Below, in pieces: positions 43,356 through 51,094 of a stretch of DNA of 64,000 nucleotides. The notes under the pieces are model-generated. The model was not told where the DNA came from. It did not search any database and was given only the letters and a program-made list of their open reading frames with translations. Positions within the stretch are counted from its first letter, which is position 1, and the number at the start of each line of letters is the position of its first letter. This stretch comes from Lyngbya sp. PCC 8106 (GTDB lineage: Bacteria > Cyanobacteriota > Cyanobacteriia > Cyanobacteriales > Microcoleaceae): NCBI RefSeq assembly GCF_000169095.1, contig NZ_AAVU01000005.1:62001-126000 (forward strand), given 5' to 3'. Made by a program: the position numbers and the translations under genes.

Positions 43356-43736
43356 TCAATCGTCCAATGTCTGAGCTGAAATATCTACCGCTTTAATATC
43401 AATGGTTCCTGGCGGGGTTAAGCGACTAAAATGACCCTGTTCGACTTTAAGGGGTTCACCACAATTAGGACATTGGCACTGAGTTTGATTAAGAGCAGTA
43501 AATTCAAAGCCACAAACTGGGCATTCATCTTGTATGATATTGCGGCTCAACCACCACTGCGTCCCAAAGAACAAAACAATCGGAAGCAGTAGTAAAATCC
43601 CGATCAAGATAATAATCGAATTAATCAGCCACCCCAAACCAATCGAAGTGAGCAACCACAACACTGCCAGGATAATCAGCCAGTTGCTTACCTTAGAAAA
43701 ATTAAATTTGAGGATTTTAGGCCGTTCCTGGTTCAC
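43356..43736 (-). CDS. Hypothetical membrane protein with a zinc ribbon
   Basis: This 126-residue protein has one or two membrane segments at about 16-62 (WLIILAVLWLLTSIGLGWLI; SIIILIGILLLLPIVLFFG), then a C-terminal treble of cysteines, CPVCGFEF and CQCPNCGEPL, that fits a four-cysteine zinc ribbon of the rubredoxin/zinc-beta-ribbon type. No named family is recognised. The last 35 residues are acidic. It lies between galE and a glycosyltransferase gene on the same strand. Confidence 0.7.
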   Translation of the reverse strand: MNQERPKILKFNFSKVSNWLIILAVLWLLTSIGLGWLINSIIILIGILLLLPIVLFFGTQWWLSRNIIQDECPVCGFEFTALNQTQCQCPNCGEPLKVEQGHFSRLTPPGTIDIKAVDISAQTLDD

Positions 43737-43781
43737 AGCGATCTCCTTAAGCGTTCATCGGTGAGTAATCATCCCTTTGTT

Positions 43782-44951
43782 CTATGATACTACCGACAAA
43801 TTCAGTAGTTTTTGTAGTTGCACCCGAAAAGCATCTTGACCAAACTGAGCTAAACTCTGTTGTCGTAGCCATTGACCTTGACAACGTTGGTCGTTTCCTT
43901 GCAAAATTTCCATACAAGCTTTAGCGACCGCATCAGGATCTCGATGAGGCACTTGCCACCCTAACTTTCCATCTTGCACGGGATCAGCCGAACCATCCGC
44001 ATTACCAGACAAAACTGGAATACCACAAGCCATAGCTTCTAAATACACGATACCAAATCCTTCCTGCGATGGCATGATATAGGCATCGGCAACGCGATAA
44101 TGATCCACTAAATCTTCTGTGGGAACAAATCCAGCAAAGACGACTTGATCTGCTACGCCTAATTCTTGGGCTAAATTGGCTAACCGGGGTTGATCGTCTC
44201 CCCGTCCGATGACTAAATATTTAACATTAGGAATCGTTTGGGAAATTTGGGGTAAGGCTCTAATCGTGACATCAACTCCTTTGTAGATATCACCTGACCA
44301 TAAACGAGCAACCGTCATTAAGATTTTAGAATTTTGTAGATTGTATCGCTCGATCAGGTGTTGGGGTTTTGTACCGGGAGTAAAGCGGTTTCCATCCACC
44401 ATACAGGGTAACAGGCGAAATTTTTCTGGGTTTAACTGATTGGCTTGACAGGCTCGATCTCGACTATAGCGGCTAATTGTCCAAATTTGATCGGCTTGTT
44501 GTAGGGCGTTACGATATTTTGGGGGAAGGGGTTCCCAGACTTCTTTTCCATAGGTGAGTACAGTATAGGGGACTCCAAACGGTTGACAGGTGACTTGGAC
44601 TAAACGTGCTAAATTGATATGACCGCAAAACACCCGTTGAGGACGGTTTGTTAGTAAACATCTAAGTAGGGTTAAAGCCAGTCGAATGCGTCCTAAAGCG
44701 GGCGGTTTGGTTTGCAGATAATCAAACTTAATGGCGCTGTTCTCGTAGGGGTTAGGACAGCCGGGAGCATCTCGCAATAGTAATATTTCACTTTGGAAGT
44801 CTGTTGGGGGGTGAAACTTTGCCCCAGGCTCGATCAGATCTAAATAAGCATCTAAAATATCCTTAACATAAGACTGAATGCCTCCCTCACAGGAGAAAAT
44901 CTCCAAGAAGCACCACAAGAACCGGGGATTGAGATCTGTTTTCTTGTTCAA
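43782..44951 (-). CDS. Glycosyltransferase family 4 protein
   Basis: This 389-residue GT-B glycosyltransferase has an N-terminal half with FSCEGGIQSYVKDIL (the glycine-rich acceptor-side loop), and a C-terminal half with MTVARLWSGDIYKGVDVTI, KYLVIGRGDDQPRLANLA and the EX7E-type site PSQEGFGIVYLEAMACG. These are the signatures of GT4. Sugar donor and acceptor are not known; its neighbourhood (galE, zinc-ribbon protein) suggests cell-surface or exopolysaccharide synthesis. It is a minus-strand gene, about 200 bases before petD on the same strand. Confidence 0.92.
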   Translation of the reverse strand: MNKKTDLNPRFLWCFLEIFSCEGGIQSYVKDILDAYLDLIEPGAKFHPPTDFQSEILLLRDAPGCPNPYENSAIKFDYLQTKPPALGRIRLALTLLRCLLTNRPQRVFCGHINLARLVQVTCQPFGVPYTVLTYGKEVWEPLPPKYRNALQQADQIWTISRYSRDRACQANQLNPEKFRLLPCMVDGNRFTPGTKPQHLIERYNLQNSKILMTVARLWSGDIYKGVDVTIRALPQISQTIPNVKYLVIGRGDDQPRLANLAQELGVADQVVFAGFVPTEDLVDHYRVADAYIMPSQEGFGIVYLEAMACGIPVLSGNADGSADPVQDGKLGWQVPHRDPDAVAKACMEILQGNDQRCQGQWLRQQSLAQFGQDAFRVQLQKLLNLSVVS

Positions 44952-45148
44952 GTTTTGTGATTAATCTTGTAATACAACTCTTTTTTACTCTATTACAGCA
45001 AATCTTGAGTTGAGTGACATCAAAAAGAAAACAAAAATAATGATACCTGTGAAAGTTTCAGTGATAGACTCTAGTACAGCCTATATAGAAACCCACAGGT
45101 ATCTAATCCGTCAGAAAATGCGGACAGTTTGAAAGTTTAGAACAAACC

Positions 45149-45631
45149 TTAGAACAAGCCCAAGGTCAGAGACGTATCAATCGGCAAAGTTGCTCCGATA
45201 CCCAACCAAAGGGTTGCAAATGTTCCAAATAAGAAAATAGCAGTCGCGACAGGACGACGGAAGGGGTTTTGGAACTTGTTAACGTTTTCAATGAAAGGAA
45301 CAAGAATCAAACCCAGAGGAATTGCAGACATCAAAGTAATGCCTAACAATTTGTTGGGAACCACCCGTAGCATTTGGAATGAAGGCCACAAATACCACTC
45401 GGGTAAGATTTCCAAGGGAGTTGCAAACGGATCAGCAGGTTCGCCGATCATTGCTGGATCAAGTACCGCTAAACCGACAACCAGGGCAAAAGTCCCTAAA
45501 ATTACCACGGGGAAAGTATACAGCAGGTCATTCGGCCATGCAGGTTCGCCGTAGTAGTTGTGGCCCATGCCCTGGGCAAGTTTGGCGCGTAATACGGGAT
45601 CACTAAGATCCGGTTTCTTTAATGTTGACAT
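45149..45631 (-). CDS. petD: Cytochrome b6f complex subunit IV
   Basis: Subunit IV forms, with cytochrome b6, the quinol-oxidising core of the b6f complex in the thylakoid. It has 160 residues, the normal length. It begins with KKPDLSDPVLRAKLAQGMGH and contains the conserved PEWYLWPSFQMLRVVPNKLLG near the Qo site (PEWY), and three membrane helices. It lies 103 bases downstream of petB on the same strand, the standard petBD operon. Confidence 0.99.
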   Translation of the reverse strand: MSTLKKPDLSDPVLRAKLAQGMGHNYYGEPAWPNDLLYTFPVVILGTFALVVGLAVLDPAMIGEPADPFATPLEILPEWYLWPSFQMLRVVPNKLLGITLMSAIPLGLILVPFIENVNKFQNPFRRPVATAIFLFGTFATLWLGIGATLPIDTSLTLGLF

Positions 45632-45733
45632 CGCTATACTGAGTCTCCTTTTTCAAGTCTTGCAGTCGTTAATGGTTCTAATTATGGTTTTCCGAGATGC
45701 TGATTAACGTAGTCAAAGCTACTTAACTTCGCC

Positions 45734-46402
45734 TTACAAGGGACCAGAGATACCTTGCTTACGAATCATCAAGAAGTGCATCAGCATGAATACAGCAATC
45801 AGCCAGGGCAATACAAAGGTATGTAAGGTGTAGAAGCGGCTTAAAGTTGCTTGTCCAACTGCTTCACCGCCCCGCATTAGCTCAACCAAAGTTGAACCAA
45901 CCACGGGAATAGCTTCGGGAACACCAGAAACGATTTTCACCGCCCAATATCCCACCTGATCCCAAGGCAGAGAGTATCCAGTTACCCCAAAGGAAACAGT
46001 GATTACCGCTAAAACCACACCTGTTACCCAAGTCAGTTCACGAGGCTTTTTGAAGCCACCTGTGAGGTAAACTCGGAAAGTATGCAGAATCATCATCAAT
46101 ACCATCATACTGGCAGACCAGCGGTGGATAGAGCGAATCAGCCAACCGAAGTTGACATCCGTCATAATGTACTGTACAGACTCAAAAGCTTCAGTCACTG
46201 TGGGTCTGTAGTAAAACGTCATCGCAAATCCAGTCGCAAACTGAATCAAGAAGCAAACCAGCGTGATTCCACCCAAACAATAGAAAATATTGACATGGGG
46301 AGGAACGTACTTGGTGGTAATATCATCTGCGATCGCCTGGACTTCAAGGCGTTCGTTAAACCACTGAAATGCTTTTGATTCTTCTATTTCCTTTGAAAAC
46401 AT
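45734..46402 (-). CDS. petB: Cytochrome b6
   Basis: It is the heme-binding core of the b6f complex. From the ATG at 46402 (FSKEIEESKAFQWFNERLEV) it has 222 residues, the normal length; the longer open reading adds 20 residues with no counterpart in the family. Four membrane helices are seen, with the heme ligands in RSIHRWSASMM and VLMMILHTFRVYLT and the later histidines in TLHTFVLPWL and MHFLMIRKQG. It starts 495 bases from ctpA, which is transcribed in the other direction, a known cyanobacterial neighbourhood. Confidence 0.99.
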   Translation of the reverse strand: MFSKEIEESKAFQWFNERLEVQAIADDITTKYVPPHVNIFYCLGGITLVCFLIQFATGFAMTFYYRPTVTEAFESVQYIMTDVNFGWLIRSIHRWSASMMVLMMILHTFRVYLTGGFKKPRELTWVTGVVLAVITVSFGVTGYSLPWDQVGYWAVKIVSGVPEAIPVVGSTLVELMRGGEAVGQATLSRFYTLHTFVLPWLIAVFMLMHFLMIRKQGISGPL

Positions 46403-46897
46403 GAAACTAGAATTCCTAAAAATGAATTGCGGTCTGGGTTTGGGTGTTGATCTCCTTCCCAAGCCTACTCCCAGAGAGGCTGAGGATTTTTTTCGGCACG
46501 AATGTAGATGAATTAAAGCTCAAAGCTTGTTTCGATCTAGCTGTGCTATCAAACAGTTGACTCTCGATTCGTTTAGATCTTCTAAGTTAGCATGGAGACT
46601 ACTAAATCTCAGAATTAGAGAAGTCATCTTTAGTTTACAAGAGGGAGTGAGACAATGGTACAACTCTCTTAAGCTAGCAAGTCGATTGCTCTAAACTCTG
46701 TTGCCCATCATTCAAAAATGTAACATAACTTTAACTATAATTTCACAAAACCTTGGAGAATCAAGCGGTCTTCATCTGGGGGTTGATTACGATCTGCCAA
46801 TCGGTACATCATTCAGCCTGCACTTGATTGAGCCGTTTGTCCCCGAAATCAAAAACAGCTTGCTCAAAACGTTAGGAAAACCTTAAAATTAGGTAAT
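46403..46897. other. Gene-free spacer (petBD / ctpA divergent promoters)
   Basis: No gene seen. It should hold the petB promoter (minus) and the ctpA promoter (plus). An open frame at 46701-46886 has no family resemblance. A HIP1 site is absent here, and the AACTTTAACTATAATTTC segment near 46727 has a fair -10 (TATAAT) for plus-strand transcription. Confidence 0.45.
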
Positions 46898-48136
46898 ATG
46901 CACAAAAGAGTTTTTCAGATTGTACTGGCAATTATTCTACAACTGACCCTGCTCATCGGTGGATGGACTGCCCCGGCAATGGCAATCACAGAGGAACAAA
47001 AGCTCGTCAGTGAAACCTGGCGTATTGTCAACCGAGCCTATTTGGATGAAACTTTTAACCATCAAAACTGGTGGTTCATTCGGGAAAAAGCGATTCGCCA
47101 AAACTTAAAAAACCGTGAAGAAACCTATAGCGCGATCGAGAAAATGCTCGCGAGCTTGGATGATCCCTTTACCCGGTTGCTCAAACCCAATCAGTATCGG
47201 AGTTTGCAGGTAAGTACCTCCGGAGAACTGACTGGTGTGGGATTGCAAATTGCTCTGGAGGCTGAAACCGGACAGCTAACGGTTGTGGCACCCATTGATG
47301 GTTCTCCTGCGGCGGAAGTGGGAATTCAACCTCGCGATCGCATTCTCAAAATTGATCAATTCTCGACGGATGAACTGACTCTCGATGAAGCTGCAACTCA
47401 TATGCGAGGGCCAATCGGTTCGACGGTAACGCTCACAGTTCAACGATTTGATACCAAAGAAATTGAGGAAATTGAACTGGTTCGCGATCGCATTGCTTTA
47501 AATCCAGTCTTTGCTCAACTGCGATCCGAGTCATCTGTCGCCCCTATTGGTTATATTCGCCTCAGTCAGTTTAGTGCCAATGCAACTGAAGAAGTAGCCA
47601 ATGCCATTCAAACCCTTGACAAGCAAGGGGCAAAAGCTTATATTCTTGATCTGCGAAACAATCCAGGTGGACTTTTACAAGCGGGTGTAGAAATTGCTCG
47701 ACTGTGGTTAAACGAAGGAACGGTTGTCTACACCGTTAATCGTCAAGGAGTCTTAGGAAGCTTTGATGTGGTGGATTCTCCCTTAACTCAAGCCCCACTT
47801 GCGGTATTAGTGAATCAAGGAACAGCCAGTGCGAGTGAAATTTTAGCCGGAGCATTACAGGATAACCTTCGCGCTCAACTGGTGGGTGAAAAAACGTTTG
47901 GTAAAGGCTTAATTCAGTCGTTATTTGATTTGCCGGATGGTTCAGGATTGGCGGTAACGGTTGCTAAGTACGAAACCCCCAATCATCACGATATTCATAA
48001 GCTCGGGATTAAGCCGGATAAAATCGTTCCCACGAAAGCTTTAACCCGAAATCAAATCGCCACTGAAGCCGATCCTCAGTATCAAGCGGCGGTTGAATTA
48101 CTCAGGTCTGAGTTTGCCTTAGCAGACGCAGCTTAG
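46898..48136 (+). CDS. ctpA: Carboxyl-terminal processing protease CtpA (D1 processing)
   Basis: CtpA removes the C-terminal tail of the D1 protein of photosystem II so the oxygen-evolving cluster can form, in the thylakoid lumen. It has 412 residues. The signal peptide is residues 1-29 (cleavage after PAMA). A PDZ domain lies at about 105-190, and the tail-protease domain at about 200-380 with S311 (GTASASEIL) and K336 (TFGKGLIQ), 25 residues apart as in the known catalytic dyad. The gene faces away from petBD, as in other cyanobacteria. Confidence 0.96.
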   Translation: MHKRVFQIVLAIILQLTLLIGGWTAPAMAITEEQKLVSETWRIVNRAYLDETFNHQNWWFIREKAIRQNLKNREETYSAIEKMLASLDDPFTRLLKPNQYRSLQVSTSGELTGVGLQIALEAETGQLTVVAPIDGSPAAEVGIQPRDRILKIDQFSTDELTLDEAATHMRGPIGSTVTLTVQRFDTKEIEEIELVRDRIALNPVFAQLRSESSVAPIGYIRLSQFSANATEEVANAIQTLDKQGAKAYILDLRNNPGGLLQAGVEIARLWLNEGTVVYTVNRQGVLGSFDVVDSPLTQAPLAVLVNQGTASASEILAGALQDNLRAQLVGEKTFGKGLIQSLFDLPDGSGLAVTVAKYETPNHHDIHKLGIKPDKIVPTKALTRNQIATEADPQYQAAVELLRSEFALADAA

Positions 48137-48181
48137 TTGGATGCAAAGAGTTGGGGAGCAGGGCCGCGAACGCTCGTCGGA

Positions 48182-48376
48182 CTAAAATTTGATTTGTGGG
48201 GAGGTGGGGAAGTGGGGAGGTAGTGAGTCCACCCCCGTGCGCGGGTTCCCCGCGTTGAGGGGAGTGGCGAACCCGTGCGCGGGAGGTAGGGAGGTAGGGA
48301 GGATTTTTATTAATAAAAAGCTATTTTTCATCTCCAAAAAATCTTCTCCCCGGAACCCCCGGAACCCCCGAAATTT
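48182..48376. repeat. Dispersed G-rich/C-rich fold-back repeat, copy B, with a nested GC-rich insert
   Basis: Shares with copy A (12581-12715) the starting TAAAATTTGATTTGTGGGGA, the run GGTAGGGAGGTAGGGAGG (48285 onward), the palindrome TTTTTATTAATAAAAA, ATTTTTCATCTCCAAAAA and the C-rich arm. It carries an extra block of about 60 bases (48228-48284) in which CCCGTGCGCGGG occurs twice (48234-48245 and 48272-48283) around GGGTTC..GAACCC, so the block folds on itself. An open frame through this region is a translation of the repeat and not a gene. Confidence 0.75.
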
Positions 48377-48410
48377 TTAGGGAGAGAATCGAATCAAATC
48401 TCTCTGCTCT

Positions 48411-48851
48411 CTAGTTCCAGCCCAAACCTAGATATTCTGAACCCTCCTCCGACTCCGGTTGTTCAGTCGTATAGTCTTCTAACCAAATGACTTGTCGCTG
48501 TCCGGGAGCAACTCGATTGCTATACTCTTGCATGATACTCGACGTTTGTTGGGGATCGAAATGACGATTAAAGTCGGCTTGCTCAGATGCGACTCGCTCA
48601 CGAGTAAGCTTGACTTCTGACTGAATCTGACTCAGTTTTTCTTCGGTTGAGCGATAATGGGGCAGAATTTGCACAAAGGCAGAAAGCACACATACCGACA
48701 GCATGACATTAGTTGCTAACTTAATGCTCGCCTCCAATGCGATCGCGCGGTGACGTTGAGAACGTCGGTGTTGTACAGCTAGACGACGGGGATGGTGTCG
48801 CTGTTTGATTTGAGGCTGATGAACGGTTCTAACGGGCTGAATCGCTTGCAT
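48411..48851 (-). CDS. Hypothetical bitopic membrane protein (FtsL/DivIC-like shape)
   Basis: I do not recognise a sequence family. It has 146 residues: a very basic, His-rich N-tail (about 1-40, HQPQIKQRHHPRRLAVQHRR), one membrane helix at about 45-65 (LATNVMLSVCVLSAFVQILP), a coiled coil (about 66-95) and an acidic C-terminus. The shape matches FtsL/DivIC-type divisome proteins, which evolve fast, but the resemblance is in topology only. It is minus-strand, downstream of psaM by about 330 bases. Confidence 0.65.
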   Translation of the reverse strand: MQAIQPVRTVHQPQIKQRHHPRRLAVQHRRSQRHRAIALEASIKLATNVMLSVCVLSAFVQILPHYRSTEEKLSQIQSEVKLTRERVASEQADFNRHFDPQQTSSIMQEYSNRVAPGQRQVIWLEDYTTEQPESEEGSEYLGLGWN

Positions 48852-49180
48852 ATTCTTTCTCTATAGCAGTATAAATTTTTACGAGTCTCCCCAGGTTGAT
48901 CTCTGGGAACCTCAATACCAGTTAAGCATACCAGTCTAAGAACTGAGAATATTCAGTTGATGAACTTAAACAAAAACTGTCCTGACCGTTAAACTGCGTG
49001 AGTTAGACCCTGAACAACTCTTTATAAAGTTCTATACAGGTCTAGTTCAGTTTAACAGTGAGAACAGCTTAATCCCTCTATTGGAAAGCTGAGGATCTAC
49101 TCAAGTCGGATCACAACATTCAGGCTATAAACGACTGAGTTGACTAGGCTTTAGATTGTCGGGAGATCAATTGACAAGAC
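48852..49180. other. Gene-free spacer between the bitopic protein gene and psaM
   Basis: No further gene seen. A partial stem GAGTCTCCCCAGGTTG / CTGGGAACCTC near 48882-48912 is imperfect. The stretch carries the promoter for the bitopic protein gene on the minus strand. Confidence 0.4.
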
Positions 49181-49276
49181 TTACTTGTACAGTTCTGTTG
49201 CCAAGCGGAAAGCCATGATTCCGGGAAATAAAGCAATCACCAAAGCAACCAGGACTTGAGTATCTGATAAAGACAT
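49181..49276 (-). CDS. psaM: Photosystem I reaction centre subunit XII (PsaM)
   Basis: A 31-codon gene on the minus strand from the ATG at 49276 to TAA at 49181. The product starts SLSDTQVLVALVIALFPG and ends MAFRLATELYK, which matches PsaM (DTQ near the start and FRL.TELYK at the end are invariant). PsaM is a single-helix subunit at the trimer interface of cyanobacterial photosystem I. A clear SD (AAGGAG) lies about 11 bases before the ATG. It is the shortest protein gene in the window and is easy to miss by length filters. Confidence 0.94.
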   Translation of the reverse strand: MSLSDTQVLVALVIALFPGIMAFRLATELYK

Positions 49277-49653
49277 CGTTAAAAAACTCCTTCATCTAAT
49301 TTGTCGATTGTTCACAAATTTCAGCTATATTGACCTTTTTGGGAAGGGTTTGTAATAAGATTAAACAAAGTCTCTGGCCCATCTTCGCTAAACTGCTCAA
49401 TCTCAGTCGTGTGTTTCAGTGAATTGGGACTGTTTTCCCCCTGAACCCAACCGACCTCCGAAAATTGTCAACAACTTACGTTAAGATAGTTAAAGTCTAT
49501 TCTCATTTATCTTGGGTAGATGCAAAAGTTCTGAGCCGAGAGTTGAAGATTGTTACACTCGCGATTGGGGAAAAAGTGACAGCTCAATAAGTGGTCTAAA
49601 TCTACCTGCGGTAAAAAAAAATACATAGTATCATAGAATCAATAACATCATAA
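49277..49653. other. Gene-free spacer between psaM and terC (divergent promoters)
   Basis: No gene seen. It holds the psaM promoter on the minus strand and the terC promoter on the plus strand. A GTA-N8-TAC at 49611-49624 is inside a poly-A tract and is discussed as a rejected site. Confidence 0.45.
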
Positions 49654-50346
49654 ATGTGGGATCAAGTGTTAGAAGTTTCTTCGCCCGAAGTGGGTCTGAA
49701 CGTTTTTTTTCTGTTGTTCATTCTGGTTGCTCTAGAAGCGGTGTTATCGGCTGACAATGCTATTGCCTTGGCTTCAATTGCAAAAACCTTAGAAGATAAG
49801 AGAATGCAACGCAAAGCCCTCAACATCGGTTTAATATTAGCTTTTGTGCTGCGAATTGCTCTGATTATTGCCGCAACTTGGATTATTCAGTTTTGGCAAT
49901 TTGAGCTAATTGGAGCCTTGTACTTATTGTGGTTGGTGTTTAATTACTTTACCTCAAAAGAAGATGAGGAAAACTCATCAAGTGGCAAAAGCTACTCATC
50001 GCTATGGCAAGTCATTCCCTTGATCGCGATGACAGACTTAGCCTTTTCTCTCGATAGTGTCACCGCCGCGATCGCTGTTGCTGATGAAACTTGGCTGATT
50101 ATCATTGGGGCAACACTGGGTATTATTACCCTGAGATTTCTCGCCGGATTATTTATTCGCTGGTTAACTGAATACACTCATTTAGAAACCGCAGGTTATC
50201 TCACGGTTGGCTTAGTGGGAATGCGACTACTGGTGCGAGTGATTAATCCTGAATATATTCCCCCAGAATGGATACTGGTTGTGTTCACAGTCGGTTTATT
50301 TGTCTGGGGATTTTCAGAGCGTCGAGTCTCTCAAAGGTTTGACTAA
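49654..50346 (+). CDS. TerC family integral membrane protein
   Basis: This 230-residue protein with seven or so membrane helices has the TerC hallmarks: EAVLSADNAIALASIAKTL in the first helices, and MTDLAFSLDSVTAAIAV in the centre, each with an acidic residue in the membrane (ADN, DLAFSLDS). Family members take part in metal (Mn2+ or tellurite) resistance and in protein insertion in thylakoids (plant AtTerC). In cyanobacteria a role in manganese export or thylakoid biogenesis is plausible. It has 230 residues, the normal short form, and is probably monocistronic. Confidence 0.92.
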   Translation: MWDQVLEVSSPEVGLNVFFLLFILVALEAVLSADNAIALASIAKTLEDKRMQRKALNIGLILAFVLRIALIIAATWIIQFWQFELIGALYLLWLVFNYFTSKEDEENSSSGKSYSSLWQVIPLIAMTDLAFSLDSVTAAIAVADETWLIIIGATLGIITLRFLAGLFIRWLTEYTHLETAGYLTVGLVGMRLLVRVINPEYIPPEWILVVFTVGLFVWGFSERRVSQRFD

Positions 50347-50454
50347 ATTTACATTAAACAGAAAATAGCGTTTTTCGGGGAAGAAGGAATTGAGCGGAGG
50401 TAAGTCACGCATAATCACCTTTTCAATTCCCCACATCCCCTAATTTTTTTTCAA

Positions 50455-50904
50455 TTACTCAACGAGCCAAGACATAATGCTCGGTTCCCAACCGCTCAGA
50501 TCTTCTTCTTTGAACCACAAGCTGATCTCACGGTTGGCAGTTTCAATCGCATCAGAACCATGAATGAGGTTGCGACCCACACTCACAGCATAGTCACCCC
50601 GAATTGTACCGGGTTCTGCGGTTAGCGGGTTGGTTGCACCAATCATTTTACGAGCGGCTGCCACAACACCATCACCTTCCCAGACCATCGCTACAACGGG
50701 GCCAGAGGTGATAAACTTCATCAGACCATCAAAAAAGGGCTTCCCTTTGTGAACCTCGTAGTGATTTTCCGCCAGTTCTCGACTAACACTCATCAGCTTC
50801 AAACCGACGAGGGTAAATCCTTTTTCTTCAAAACGGCTAATAACTTCACCCACTAAGCGGCGTTGAACACCATCGGGCTTGATTGCGATAAATGTGCGTT
50901 CCAA
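50455..50904 (-). CDS. ndk: Nucleoside diphosphate kinase
   Basis: The enzyme transfers the gamma-phosphate between nucleoside triphosphates and diphosphates through a phospho-histidine. It has 149 residues, the normal length. The N-terminus is ERTFIAIKPDGVQRRLVG, and the active-site histidine is in NLIHGSDAIETANREI; GDYAV, NPLTAEPGTIRG are also typical. It stands alone on its strand; speA begins about 190 bases away on the plus strand. Confidence 0.98.
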   Translation of the reverse strand: MERTFIAIKPDGVQRRLVGEVISRFEEKGFTLVGLKLMSVSRELAENHYEVHKGKPFFDGLMKFITSGPVVAMVWEGDGVVAAARKMIGATNPLTAEPGTIRGDYAVSVGRNLIHGSDAIETANREISLWFKEEDLSGWEPSIMSWLVE

Positions 50905-51094
50905 ACCAGTCTCCTCAAATTTGCTCGAAACCTACATCATCCAGATTAACCCGAGATTGATCGTTTATTGGAAATCATTTGGGGAAATAGGTTTTCACTC
51001 GGACAATTCAAAGATTGCCTCTGTCTGTGCCTCAATGTCCACTAACCACGTTAAACTGTCTAATCGAGGCTTAAACGCGAGGATCGCAAATAAT

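Noticed and set aside
46701..46886. 61-codon plus-strand open frame before ctpA
   Set aside because: No SD, no family resemblance, and it occupies the ctpA promoter region.
48189..48380. 63-codon plus-strand open frame
   Set aside because: It is a translation of the G-rich dispersed repeat copy B and its nested insert; there is no SD and no protein-like composition.
49611..49624. GTA-N8-TAC, a possible NtcA site before terC
   Set aside because: The eight-base spacer is all A, so the match rides on a poly-A tract, and no -10 box lies at the expected 20-24 bases.
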